The position numbers and the translations under genes are program-made. A stretch of 64,000 bases of DNA from Prunella strophiata (taxonomy: Eukaryota; Chordata; Aves; Passeriformes; Prunellidae), in assembly GCA_036583965.1 (NCBI GenBank), contig JAZBQD010000014.1, positions 52,953,626 to 53,017,625 of the forward strand, given 5' to 3'. The notes beneath the pieces were generated by a model. It ran no database searches, was not told the DNA's origin, and saw nothing but the letters and a program-made list of their open reading frames with translations. Positions 23,407 through 36,990 of this stretch are shown one piece after another. Position 1 is the stretch's first letter. Each line of letters starts with the position of its first letter.

Positions 23407-26400
23407 GGGTAAGCTAGTAATAGCTTGAAAGTAAATAGCTTGAGTAAGAATAGTTTCTATAAAATAAATGTTGCTGAATGTTTTGTTCTGCCTTCCAAAG
23501 TGCATTATTCCTCTTGAAGCCAATAGGATTGGGGTAAAGCTGGAAGATAATTTTCTTTTACTTTTGTAGAAGATAAAAAAAATAGAATTATCTCTTGCAT
23601 GCAGCCTGTAAAGGAATTTTTGTAGGTGTTAAACCATATACACCTTTTGAGGCTGGTGCAATGTGTATTTTAAATATTTATAGTTAAAATGCCTCATGTC
23701 TGTATTTTGAACATAGTTCTCATTTTATAGTATCAGCAAACTGTAGATTTGCTTTGAAGTGTATCTTGGTTTGGATATGAGAATCGGGCTAGATCTAGAG
23801 TTGATGACAGTGTTTTATAGCTGGCCGCCCATTTTGCATGGCAGGCATTTTAGTACTGCTCTAGTATTTCATATACTTATTTAGTGGGAAGACCAACATT
23901 TACACATGAAGCAGCAGTGCAGTAAAATCATAGGACAAAGGCCTTCCTGTTTGTCAACAAGTCCACTAGATGTCCCTCCAGCTCTTTGTGAGACATAGGT
24001 GATTTAGGCTAAATGGATCTAAGATGAACAGCACTGCATTTTATGTCCCGTATCTTGCATATATAGCTCTTTTTGGATTCCTACAGCAGGTATGGATACA
24101 ACATAAATCCAATTTCAGAAGGTGATGATAGGTGTCTTCCTTCTGTGTGTGTACATATGTGATTTTGATCTGTCAAAAGCAGTCTTTCACTGTATGGATA
24201 GTGGGCAGATACTACACTGGGGTGGAAAAACAAATGCATTTTTAGGTTATGCCTGGATTTTTACAGGAAAAAAAGGACAATTTAGCTCAATCTCAACATT
24301 TTCACTCTGCAGGTGAAGACTAGTCTGGGAGGTAATGTAACATAGTAGTTGGTGGCCCTATCAGACATTCAGTCTTACTGTGAAAGTGGTCAGCTCAGAA
24401 ACCTCAGAAAAGTTTAAGATACTTTTTCACTACACCCTAAAATATGAAGATTAATCTCCACAGAAATGCTGTTAGCACGGTTCCATATTTTCAGCTGCTA
24501 CCTCTGAATTTGTAATCTTTTCAAGCAATGCTGCTGCCCTGATGCTTGTGACATCTGGAAATGCAGTTCCAGAGTTCGGGTAAATATCATGTGAGATGAT
24601 AAATGTATTTTGATTGAATATCCTTACTTCTGTGGTTTGACACAAAGAAAATTAATCTAAGTCTTGTTCTTTGTATTTTTTAATCCCATTGTCTCTTATT
24701 TACCTGCTTTCTAATGAAAATAATCCTTAAATTTTTGTGATTTCTACCAATAGCCCTACTCTTTCTCATCACATTTTCCTTGACTTTTCTCCCTCAATTT
24801 CTAGTGTGTTATGTTTTCCAGGGTGAGGTGACTAGTGTAGCATGAATTTCTTTAGATGGCAAAACCACAGATGCTGGAAAATTAATACACTAAAAATATT
24901 AGTTGTTGGTAAAATAAATTAGTGAAGATACAGAAAAAATAGCTCTTTGTGTAACTTCATCTGCAGCACTACTCATATACTGATTACACAGACTGATAGT
25001 TACTTTTAATAGAGATAAAATTGTGTTGAAGATAAGGCCTATTGCTTTATAATTAGGAGGTGCTTTAAATTATTAAATTTAATGTGACCATTCTTTTGCT
25101 CACTGTGCATTTTGCCTCTCAAAGCACATCCCCTGTACAGTAGCATAACAGTTGTAGCTAGATAATAGAGGGTAAGTGGTCTATGAAACCTTTGCTAGGT
25201 GTCAGGTATGTAAATAGTGTAGGACAGATGTTTCCATTTTAATCTTGTGTTGTAGGTGTATGCTATAATCCAGGACAAGAGGTCCTTGGTTATTTGATGT
25301 GGTAACTAAGCAAGGAGACCTCAGACCAAAGCCCTGGTGGTTCAGAGCTGTACAAACAGTGCTATTTAGAATCAGAGCAATAGCTCATCAGATCCTCTTG
25401 GTTCCTTCTGATCCAGCTGTGATCAGCATAGCTCAGTTATGTAATTTAAAATTATTGAGCTTAAGATGTGGATGAGATATAGTGGAAGGAATTATTTTCT
25501 CTGCATGGGACATGGCAAATGTCCTTCAACATATCCAGTGATGACAGTGAGTTGGAGTGAGGATGGGGGGAAGAGAGTGTACAAGGAGGCCATGCAGATT
25601 TACTTTGGTAAATCAGACCTCTGGACTCTGAATCAGCTCTGACTACTTCAATCCCTTATCAATAAAATGGACTAATTGATATCCCATAGCAGAAGCTGGT
25701 AAAACTATTAAAAGAAAATATCAGGTTTTATTTTTTGCTGTAGAGGATTTTACCCAAATCATGTAAGACTTTTTTTTTTTCTGATCACGGCTGCATAGCA
25801 AGTTGAGGAAACCACAATTTAATTCACTGTGGGAGAAATACTCCAAGTTATGTGTAAAAAAACTCCAACCCCAAGCCATCAACAACAAGATTATGTCTAT
25901 GCTTTTAGGATTCCCTGAGTAAGCAGAAGTGGTGAAGCTGGTGATGTTGTCCTGGATGAGCCTATGTTCGTACGCAGACTGGGTTGCTATGGAGGTAAAA
26001 GCGTGTCAATAATAAGGGATGTGGTGATTCACATATCCATATGACACCTCCCTCTTGGTCCTTCTAGACCACTTTGATCCTTTTCACCTACTGTTTTAGT
26101 TATTGTTTCTGTGGTATTGCCTGTCATGGATAGGAAGGAACTAAAAACACATTTTCCCTTTTCTCTTCTGCTTAGCTTTTCTTCCAGCCTTCCTCTCCTC
26201 CTTTCTCCTATGATAATGGGAAAGTAAACAATGGAAGTAAGATTAGGGAGGTTGATGGGAAATTCCTTTCCTGTCTCTGCTTCCCATTCTGATAACATGT
26301 GCCTGTACTGCTTTTCTAACTCCTTCTGGTCCTGAGGCTGTCACTTTATGTCTATCTCTCATTCAGTCACTCAACTCTATTTTCCTGTCCAGTTCCTGGA

Positions 26401-29400
26401 TAGGTTAATTAGTCATATCTATCATAGAAATCCTCAGAAGGGCTATGTATAAATTCTTTGCTGCTGAAGTTAATAGTTCAGGATCTTGACAAGTATCTCA
26501 ATGGCAATTTTGAAGATAGACTTCAAGATCAAGTAATTGTTATAGAACTTGGCTTATGTTATTCCAGTACTAAGTAGCATCACCTGCACCAAATTTTTCA
26601 CTTTGAGTCAGGGATGCACTTGTAAAACATTGAGAGTGTTGTTTGCCAACTCAGATGTGTAAAGATAGATGCATAAACTTCTGACCTTGCCTTACTTTGT
26701 AGGAGTATCTGTGCTCAGTAGCCTGGACAGTTGGTCATCATTTGTAGTGTAAAAAGAAGCATCAAACTAGGTAGGATTCTCTTAATAATATTCAGGGTGG
26801 TTGCCACAGAGAAATAATTTACTTTTATTTATTTAGAAAATGGCTTTTACTAAATCCCTGCCTGTTTACAGGTCTTCCTTGCAAAACATGACAGAGAACA
26901 AATCAACCAAGATAATAACATAGGCATGTTTTCCTGTTGAACAAAAATGTCTTATTTTGGATTGACTCATAAGAATAATATATTATTCTCCTTACTTAGT
27001 AGTATTTTAAAGACTAAGTAATATTAGTGTGATAATGGATAATCAAAAGATAAACATTAGTTCTTAAACACAGAAATCTCTGTTGTTATTCAGACTATCA
27101 TAACAGATAAATAATTCATGACAATAAAGCCAAGGAAGAACAATATTAATTGTTTTAGTTGGAAATATATCCATGATGAAACTTGCAGTAAGACATTTCT
27201 GTATGTCTGTTTTCCTTATCTTTTAGAAAGTCTATTGTTTGTCTAGTCAGTTCTATAAACTAACTCAGAGTAATTGCAATTCTAGTACTTTGGAAAAAAT
27301 AAGTTTACCATTGCCAAAATCCCATCAAATATGTAAATTTGGAGTCATTTTTACAGGCCAAAAGATAGTTGAGTACAGGCTGTTAGTGATTTGAGTTTGC
27401 AGACCTGCAGTCTAGTAAGTATAAGTCTGATACAGGGGTGTCACAAAGAGCTAGTTCCCTCTGATGGCACTATTTTAAATAACACAACTGTAATAAGCTC
27501 ATTTGTCAAGAATGGGATGTCTAAGTCCCATGTTGGAGAATATGGAAAAACCAGATTGCACCTGGGTTGTGTTTTTGGAATTGTCTGTACATGGAAATTT
27601 CTTTTGTGCTTATGAAGTTCATACAGTGGTTATACTCATGATCACATGGTACAGTTTATTAGGGATACAGCTTGGTGAGATCATTTGTATGCCCTCAGCT
27701 TTCAGCAAAAAAGAATATATTCATGTTTTAACAAAGGTAAATTCTCAACCCACAGTTATTTACCGTGTCACAAGGATGAGAGAGGCCATTGAGGTTTATT
27801 TTTCTTCTTCATTCTCTCATCCCTTTTTGTTGGTTAATTCTCAGGATTAAAAATAAGGTGACTGGAAGTGAGCCTAAACCTCTCCTCACTGCTCTTGAAG
27901 AACTTGTCAACCTGAGCTTTTATGATCCATTTCTTGTATTTAGTAAGCTATCAGAAAAAGCAATCTACAGTTTGACTTGTCACAGCTTCCATGTGACAGA
28001 TAAGGCTTTATAGTATATTTGGTGATACCATTAATAAGTTAACCTGCTTTAGGAGGAACCTTAGTGTAATAAAATATGCCAGTTTCTTAAAAAGAACTGC
28101 AAGAAAAATTTCTCCACTCTTCTCTGGCCTGAATTATCCCTTTTCACAGTAGAATCTGTGCCCATTAATGGATAATTGCTGTGGGCAGTCCTGGGCACCA
28201 AGTGCATGTCTTGGCTGTGTCTAACCACATTGATGTAAGTTTAGGTGGCCCTCTTCTCTCATCCTCCATAGGCAGAAAACACAGGCAGGGAAGGAGAAGG
28301 ATGTAAAGTTCCCATAGCTCCCCCAAGACAGAAGATTAATGGTGACAGGGACAGAAGGGTTAATGGTGATTCTGACATTCTCTTCTCAAATTTAGGAAAA
28401 ATATGTGCCAATAGGTTGATTTGTAATAAAATACATATTTCCCTTTTCTCTTTTGCACCCTACTCTGCCACCTACATTTTCTACTAGTGAGAGTTTACAT
28501 TGAAAGTGTGGGGCATCTCCTGAGAGGAGCCAGTACTTGTGCCCTTTGTGAAGTGATGAAAACGTCAATACCAATTATGTAGGAACAGATTACCTTTACC
28601 CTAATTTCATCAGATCAAAAGCCAGCTCTTCACAATTTTATGCATGAGTGTGGCGTTAGCAGAAGCTCTATTACTCTGGTTATTAATGGGTGTAAAGGAT
28701 GTTTATCGAAAGGTGTATAGTTCATTGAGCACTCTCTGAACTGTGTTTCTCAGAAGCCAAGGATTTGTTTTCTGTACTGAATGTCATGGAAAACACTTTC
28801 CATTTTAGTCATCGTATTTACTATGTGCTGCTTCTCAAATCTGTCATCACGCTGTTCTTCTTGCCTCATGCTTTCATTCTTTTCTCTCTGTACTTAAGGT
28901 TATTTTGATCCAGGCTTTTATTTTCTTTCAGTTCAGTAATTAATAGGGCTGATGTCACTCCTTTTATGCCCATGCTGAATTTGCCTCATTTCTATTTTGC
29001 TTTTCAATTCATACGTCAGCCGAGATCTCTAGTTACAATGGCTTCATGTTTCCTGGAAGCTCTGCGTCATGAGGCCAAATTTATACCTGGTGTATTTTCC
29101 ATTGACACACAATTACTCCAAGAATGAATCATCTTTATGTTTACATGAATCTGGTCTTATTTTTTTCCTCAGATACTGTTCATTTGTACCAACCATGTAA
29201 CACTTGTAGTAATTTGAATTATATCAAATAAAATAATGTTGTTTTGGGGACTTGGCAAAGACAACAACAATAAAATGAAATTATGAAAGTCACAGATCCA
29301 GGCTAGACCTGTTTTTTTGACACTCACAGTAAGTACTAAATCTTATAGCAGTCTCTTTTCCACTGTCTTGAAAAAAAGGAAATATAAGATGGAAGAACAG

Positions 29401-30074
29401 ATTTTAGAGATAATATTGCATTTCTGAGTATAAAAGCTCAAGATATCTCTGACTACCATGCAGAACAAAAAGATGGCTAGCAGTCAACTAGATTTGAAGT
29501 GATGCACACTTAAAAAACATATAGAACAATCATTTTGTGTTCTGTTATGGGTGCTTAATATGGAGGTAAACAATGGAGCTTTTCATTGTGTTTGTTAATA
29601 ATGCTAGAAAACTAAACATAAAAATAGGTAAATATATGACCAAAGTTGCAACTTATTTAAATCTAGTGATTCCCTCCTCAAATGCTTGCCATCAATCTTA
29701 AGAGAGAAGCATAAGAAAAATGAACTTTTTTGTTCTCAATTCAGTGTCAGTCTTTGCTTTGTTCCTAAGTATCTGATGAAGAGATAGGCTACCTCTCTGC
29801 ATCTCTTGGCTGCAGTACTTTCAGTGAGTCTGTGGGGATGGTCCCTGCACCACTGACACAGCAGAAGGAGCTTTAAGAGAGCAAACGAGTTTCTGAACCT
29901 GTTCCATTGATTTCCCCCTGAGGTTAGAAGCAGCAGTACCTGCTCAGTTTTTGTGTACTCCTTGCCAGCTGGCTGATATACCAGCACATGCTGGGGGCAT
30001 CTGGGTATGAGACCCTTGCCTACCCAGCCCATCCCATCCCCAGACAGTGAAGGCAAGGAATTCTGGAAAGTAAC

Positions 30075-30187
30075 CTGGATTTTATCTGGATCATCATGAT
30101 GAGAGACACTGTTGTCTCCCACCACACTAAGGTTGAATTTCAACTCTCCATGAGAAATTTTCACTTTGGTGCCTTGCAGGAAGCATT
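30075..30187 (-). other. Possible coding exon or open frame, unassigned
   Basis: On the minus strand a good acceptor (pyrimidine-rich, TTTTTAGTTTGCAG, AG just above 30187) leads into an open frame that starts ECFLQGTKVKISHGELKF and reaches a CAG/GTTACT donor at 30075. The frame then stays open to 29736, about 150 codons in all, with many CTG, CAG and AGA codons. I do not recognise the product. One open stretch of this length is roughly what chance would give in a 64-kb double-stranded window, so this is a candidate only. Confidence 0.22.
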
Positions 30188-31066
30188 CTGCAAACTAAAA
30201 ACAAGTTGTAGAATGTAATAGTCTGGTTGATGAAGGAGGAGATCTTCACATGTTAATAAAATATATTCTGAAGTAAAGTCTTCCTTCTCACATCTGTTCT
30301 TCAGTGACAGGTATTGCATAGCACCCAGCTGTTTATTGTGAAGTCTGTTTAGATTTGGGCTTAATAGGTGGGGCACACTCTATTCACAGAAAGAGAAATT
30401 ATGGGATCTCTGGAGCCTGCTTTATGCATTTAAAACTCATTCTGAGGCTGTCTCTGCTTTGTGATAGGTTAGAAAATTACTCTTAGCTTTGCAATTGAGA
30501 TGAAGCAGATTGGGGCAGGATAAATACACATATGGATACTATGGTATGGCAGGAGATCTTTGAAAAAACTGACTGGTGCAATAGGTCCCAAACCATGAGG
30601 CACAAAGTAGGAAAGAGATGCAAGGAGAACTGGAGGGGGAGTCAAGCTGAGAGTCTTTTTAAATGCAGAGCTTCAGTTTCCTTCACACATATTTTCACAG
30701 AAGTAAAACTTGTGATTTCTAATCCTTGCATGCTCTGGGGTTTTTTTAAGCTATAAATGAAACCAGAAAAAATAGTTTGGGGTTTTATTTTAGTTGTCAA
30801 AACTCTCAACAAATTTAGTCCTAAATTCACTAAAACATTGTGTCTAAAAGAAAAAGACAAGCTTTGACAACTGTATTTTTGCAAATTTGTGGTAAAAGCG
30901 AGAAGTGACAAATATTGTTAACTAAAGAGCCAGACAGAAAAATGACTCTTTTCTTACTTCTTCCTACCCAGTCATTCTGGACTGTAATTCTGGAAGATGA
31001 GAGAAACCCAGATTCAGTTCTCTTTACAATTCAAGGGGATTTTGAACCCATTATCTCACAACAGAG

Positions 31067-31092
31067 ATCACCAGCCAGTGATGGCTGGTGAT
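31067..31092. other. Perfect 11-bp stem, 4-base loop
   Basis: ATCACCAGCCA (31067-31077) pairs perfectly with TGGCTGGTGAT (31082-31092) around a GTGA loop. A direct repeat of GATGTGTGCTCCA follows immediately (near 31090 and 31105), so the spot has local duplications, probably from replication slippage. Confidence 0.75.
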
Positions 31093-32589
31093 GTGTGCTC
31101 CATTGGATGTGTGCTCCAGAGTGGATTTCTCGCAAGTACTCTTTCTAATGTTGTTCAGCATTGCACAGAATACTAAAATCTTTGTGGAGAAAGGACAGGA
31201 ACTTTGCTGTCTTGCCTATTTTTCTGACTACCCTGATGGATATTTCATGTAAAGTGGACCTATTGCAGTAGGAGTGATTAAGAACAGCACTCAAATATAT
31301 CTTAAAATGGTTTAGGCTCTCCCTGGGAGGTGGGACGTGAGTCTAACTGATTCTAGGAAGTGGAGGGGTCCTGTATCCTTCCAAATAAGTTTAACTCCAG
31401 ATATCCTGTATATTTCAAATACTTTAAAGCTGCACTGTTAGTGTGTGTGATATAAGGAGGAAAGTGAATATGTATTTCCTTGAATCTGCATCCTCTTGTA
31501 TCGCAAGTACAAGAGCTCAAATACTTTCCTTGTTGTTTCCTTCAAGGTTGTCCACCTGTGAGAGACCCAGAGTGAAAGATGTAAAAACTCATTTTGAAAG
31601 ATATAAGACTGCACTCACTAAAGCCTTTAGGGAACAGACAGAAGTGCCCATCACAACCTTGTAGTATCAACCAAGCAGGAGTGAGCAAGCTGTTGTACAG
31701 TAAAATTTCACTCAGCTTTAACAGGTGCTGCAGGCATGTCAGAAGCACCTCCACATCAGGGGCTAATGAGAGATCAAGTAAAGTTGGCAGGAATACTTAC
31801 TGTTTTGAATGATAAGTAATTATAATGGAGAAAAGAAAAAAAAAGAAAAAGCAAAACCTTAAAACTACAAAGACTAATGGGGGCATTTGTACATGAATAT
31901 GACTTGCAGTTATTTATCTCCCAGTATGTGATCTTGGCAAATTTGGTCCAAGTACTGTCTTTGTTCATTGCTTTAGTAGCTACAAGCCTTCCTTAAAGGA
32001 AGGATGCATTTACTTTTATCATCTTATCAACTTCATGTGAAACAGAACCTTTCAGTTGAAAACAGCCTTGTGCTGAAGGTGCTTTGCAAAGTAGGAGCTC
32101 TGTAAAGACGTACTGTGCACTGACATATAAGCAAATGGAATGGGCAGGTGTGTTTGACAATAACTTTTACACAGTGTTTTGTCTAAAAGTCTGGAAGAGC
32201 TGTCCAGCTATGCTGCATAGGCTTGTTCCTTTTTTTTAATGTCAAAAAGTCAGTCTGACAGAACTAGGACGTGATGAAAGGAAGTAGCACTTACATGTTT
32301 AAGTGGACCTCTAGTGTATCAGGCTTTTGCTAAACAGTAGTAACTTGGATTATATGCAGATGGTTTCCATGTGGTGGTACTCCTGTATTTGTGAGATTTT
32401 GACATGGGAATGCTGTTTTCAGTATGAATTAAAGTATAAAAAGCTGTTAATTGGTTGATTAAAGATTTATGTCTTGCAGAACAACTTCTTCAGTGTTTAC
32501 AATTATTATTGACACAATGATGGCAGTTCCCAAATGCAAGTATTCTTCCACATCAGCTCAGATAAATGTTATTTAGCTGCTGTTTAATT

Positions 32590-32616
32590 TTTTTAAACTA
32601 AATTTTAGTTTAAAAA
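32590..32616. other. Near-perfect AT palindrome, 27 bp
   Basis: Arms of 13 bases, TTTTTAAACTAAA and TTTAGTTTAAAAA, are separated by one base. This can extrude as a cruciform. No function is evident. Confidence 0.75.
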
Positions 32617-34300
32617 TGCAGACATCATGAAAGATAATGCTTGTTTTTAAACAACTGAAAAGGCAGGAGAAAACTGAAAGAAGTTATTCTCTGACTTATT
32701 TTGAAGTGGCTTGCTGATTAGGACAGTGCATCTAATTTCAGAGCAATATCTTTGTTCTCCTTGCAGGTTTTGGAACAACATGTCCATGATAAATATTTCT
32801 TGCCTCTCTCTTTCAAATAGAGATCCAAGGCACAGCATGAACAAATGTGAATTTCATATTTGGAGAAACATGACAAGCATTTAAAAATTTAGTCCAAATA
32901 TAACCAAATATATTCCTTGTGGGAAAGAGAGCCTATAATTAACCTACTGAAACTTTTTACCATGGGTGATTATGGTTGTTTACATTTCTTTTAGGTGCAT
33001 GTCATTGTAACTGTGTGGCATTTTAAACTATGGATAAAACCTCGTGGTTTGTGTTTTACTTTGAGAAGACAGATTTATTGCCAGATTTAAGAGTGTGCCT
33101 TCTCAGAGGTACATCTTTGTAGGGAATACAGATTATTTTATGAAAAACTAGGGACCTACATTCTTTGAAATTTGCTCTCCAATGACAGCATCTAGCTGTA
33201 TATCCTGAGCAACATGAATCCTGGCTTTTTTTGGTTCTCTGACTAGGTGTAAGGATGTCAGAGTTGTCTCAGAAGTTTTGAAACTTCTGTCTGTGCTACT
33301 GGGATTCTTAAATCTCCTTGGACTTTCTTTAAGTAAGACACAGATTTCACTGTGTCTGGATGTCAATGCTGACCTTGTGCTGCATTCCTTGGCATTGGCT
33401 CGTTGTGATCAGCCTAATCAGACTCAGACTGTGACCCTGGGACTTTTGCTAAGTGACTTGGAACCTCCAAGCACAGAGGGGATGATGATATTGTTTGGGG
33501 GTTTTTCAGTCTTTTCTTTCCCTGAGACATCTGTGTTACTGGTTTAGAAAACATGTCTTGCTTAGCATGTCTGCCACCAGCCATGACTTCAGAGCACCTT
33601 ATTTTCCTTTTCTAGTGCTGCACTACTCTGGGCTTAGTGGCTTTATTAGGATGGTTTCTCATGTGTGATTCAGTTACATTCCCACTGATGCTCAAAGGTG
33701 ATTAAGCTATTCCCTTCCAAAACACACAGCCAATAGATGATAGCTGCTGATACTGCAACTTTACCCAGCACTCATTCCATGTAAAAGCAGCTCTGCAGGG
33801 AAGGAATGGCCATGGTGTTTTAGAGAAGGTGAACAACAGGTTTGTACTGTTTGGGCCCTCTTTGTTCTCCTCTGGACTTACAAATAATGAATTGTGTTCT
33901 TTATGGAAAAACTGTTGAAAAAGAAGGGTTGGTGTGTGCTACTCACTTTGTTGTAGATCCAGGCTTGGTTTTGAGGATAGTCTTTTGGGAAAGCAAAGCA
34001 TCTGAGAAATGCCCTGGATCCAGTCTTCGTACTTGGGAGATGTATGGAAAAATCATAGCTCACTCAGCCATATATGTCAATCTATCAAGTGGATTTCTGA
34101 GCCACAGTTGGCAAACATATGCCATCTTATTAGAAACAATTTGAGATGCTGAGCTTCAGGTGAGCATTTCTTCTTATCCAATGTAGAGAAAAATTTTAAC
34201 CCTGAAGCTGTTGCAATGTTATGCTCCATTTTTTTGGGTAACTGACTTGCTCTTTTCTGTTTGCTTGTGAGAATGATACAGATTCCAGGAAAGTTGGATT

Positions 34301-34330
34301 GTCCACACAGTTTCACACAGCTTCACACAG
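34301..34330 (+). repeat. 10-bp tandem repeat, three copies
   Basis: Three consecutive decamers end in CACACAG (GTCCACACAG, TTTCACACAG, CTTCACACAG). It is a very short minisatellite. Confidence 0.8.
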
Positions 34331-36773
34331 CAGGCATGTTGTGCTTGAGGAAGATCCCTCAAATTTTGGGAGAAGTGGCATAATATTCATTAGCTTTTCT
34401 TACTTATGTAGATACTGTGCTCATTATTTATCTTCTATATTTTTCTGTAGTGCTGAAAAATACATATTGTCTGAAGTTTACCCTTACCAGTAGTCAATTA
34501 TTTTCCTGCCCTGAAAAATGAAGAGCATGTGTGCTTTATCAGAGTAAATGAGTGCTTTTTTTCATGCCCTAAACAGTCCATTTAGAGTAATGTGTAATGC
34601 TTCTTTCCCGTAGAGAAATGTAATCCAAGTCACAATCCTGCTGAAAGTAAATGTTTCTCTACAGCCTGGCATCTTTATCTATGCATTCAGACTCTAATTA
34701 CATGAACTATTACCTCTCAGGTAATAGTATATCATAAAGCCAGAATGAGGGTTCCTGGATATTTAGTTATGATTTAACTCACAGGTTGTGACTTCTTGCA
34801 AAATATTAACTGGGCTCAGGTTCCTGGGAGCTGATGCTCTTGTAGACCTGGGTTCATGGGTGCTCTGATTCCACTGAAGATAGCAGGGGACATATCATAC
34901 TTCATGTCGTGTTGCAGCTTCAGGGGAGTTTTTGTTACAGGCATTCCAAAGATATTCAGAGCACATATCTAATTTCAAGCAAGCTCTGCTAGTCTGGTGC
35001 CATTAAACATATTGTTTGCACAGTTGGTAGAATTTTGAGGAGTGTTGAAAGTAACAAGTGGATTCACTTTGGTCTTTAAATTGCCAGGGAAACACAACCA
35101 TGCAGTCACTTTTTCCTGTGACATTGCCATCCTCAGCCAGCTTTGTTGAAAGTATGTAACTTCAACATGTACAGTACTGATAACTTCAGTCATTCTCTAT
35201 CACATTTATAGCAAATAAAAGAACACTGTTTGTGTTTTACAATGACTGAAACTATTCAATGTACATTGAATTACAATAATTGAATTCAAATGGAGTTTTC
35301 TATCTATATGAGGAGTAACAGCACCTTCAGCAAGGCAAAAGGCATGAGACTTGAAATATCCCAGGAGAAAGGGAAGATGAAACACTGAGGTGGCCTTGGG
35401 AAAGGAGCAACAGCGTTCAGTGAGCATTTGAAAAGTGCATGTCCCATCTTTGCAAGTAGAAGAGTCTGAGTGTTGTTCTTACTCTGACTACAAAGATTTG
35501 GGGAAGCAGCTCTAGGCAGCTGTTTGGGAATGCTCCATCAAGCAAGGCAACTGAGCAAACATATTCAGAAAGGAGTTTACCTTCTGAATCATCAATTAGT
35601 GATTGATTCAGAAAAATCTCTAACTCCTCTTACTGACAGGAAGAATAAACCTGATTTCTGTCTTCTTTTTGTTGTATTTGTTTAAGTTGCTAATCTTTTT
35701 GCCAGTAGCCAAATTCTTTGCAATATACTGAATGCATATCAGAGTTTTCTTTTAATTTCAGCCCCTCTCAGGACTTGAGCAAATGGTTGAGGGACTAGTC
35801 TCATTGATACGGTCTCCAGAAAAACAATCTCTTTCTGCTGCTGTGTTTCCTACATCTGTTATAGAGGAGATTGTGAAGGAAATTTTAACCAACTATATAT
35901 TTTGTTTGCATTTAGCTTTTGTCTAATTTTATAATTTCTTTCTCATAGGAATTGCATTAACCCTATGTGTTACAGGTCTCAAAAGGAAGGATCATCTTCC
36001 AGTGTGAGAAGAGCACTGTGGAAGATAGAAGAGCACCAGTGGAGATATTAATGTTCTGTTTATAATGCTGTTCCTGCACTTGCAAGGCACAGTCTGTCTT
36101 TAAACGAGGTACAGTTTCTAAGTCTTTAATTTCACTGGCATGGTTACACAAAGGATTTAAGGACTGGTCATCTGCAAAGCAACCTAAATATATGAATATT
36201 TTTAAGCAAGTTCACTCCACTCTATAAATGCCAAAAATTAAATTATTTTTGCAGTTTTTTGGAAAACTCAGCTGCTTTTCTAGCTTATTATGTTTTATTT
36301 CTTATCTTTGCTTTGGCCACCAAGAAGTCTGAGAAATCATACTGCATTCTTTAGAAAAAGCCTTGTTTAGGGGATAAAAATGCCTGCAGGAGCTGCTTTA
36401 TTTTCAGCATTCTTTGAGACTGACTCATGGTTTAGCTTTTTGGTTATCCTCAATGGATGACATCCACACAGAGCAATCCCTCTAAGCAATATTACTCCAC
36501 TAGCTTTTAATCATCTGACCTGCACAAGGTCATTATAAAAAGCTTCATATAGAGGTTTTCTGTCCTGAAAACCTCTCATCAGTCAAGAAGCCAGAATGAA
36601 TGTGAACAACTTCTGTTCTGAAGTGTCAAGGAAATAGGTTTGAGTAAGAAAATGCTTTTAAATGCACAGTCTTGCCCTAGCTGAACTGTGATGCAGCTTG
36701 CAGTCCACAGCCTTTGTGTTCCATAACAATATTAGAATATGCTGGGACTTCTGTGGTCTGACTTCCTATTGTA

Positions 36774-36990
36774 AATCACAGAATTATTTAGGTTGTAAAA
36801 GACCTCTGAGATCGTCAGGTCTCAGTTTAGCCCAGCACTGCCAAGTCCACTACTACTAACCGGTGTCCCTAAGTTCCACATCTTCGAGTTTTAAACACCT
36901 CCAGGGTTGGTGACTCGTTCACTTCCCTGGGCAGCCTGTTCCAGTGCTTGACAACCCTTTTGGTAAAGAAATTTTTCATAATATCTCACA
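36774..36990 (-). mobile_element. CR1 LINE 3' fragment (minus strand)
   Basis: The plus strand reads AAATCACAGAATTATTTAGG and then 'gttgtaaaagacctctgaga'. This is the reverse complement of the CR1 3' end, which in sense orientation ends in the familiar 'ccaaccttaatgattctgtg' type tail. The family blocks 'cctgggcagcctgttccagt' and 'tttggtaaagaaattttt' follow. Only about 215 bp are present, so it is strongly 5'-truncated and holds only the tail and last codons of ORF2. Confidence 0.9.

Larger units (their letters stand above)
21388..36773. other. Long unique non-coding stretch
   Basis: About 15 kb of AT-rich DNA with no recognised transposon, consistent with intergenic or intronic sequence. 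It includes interrupted T-rich tracts at about 21480-21495 and 21600-21636, AT-rich imperfect repeats at 22140-22187, hairpins at about 23.4, 31.1 and 32.6 kb, and exon-like segments near 25.9-26.0 kb and 30.1 kb. Fairly even composition with few repeats over 28.5-29.2 kb could indicate conserved regulatory DNA, but conservation cannot be judged from one sequence. Confidence 0.55.

Noticed and set aside
33278..33547. Signal-peptide-like plus-strand frame (hydrophobic Leu-rich start)
   Set aside because: The frame opens at TTG, not ATG, and has no splice or promoter context. The hydrophobic start is explained by T-rich DNA.
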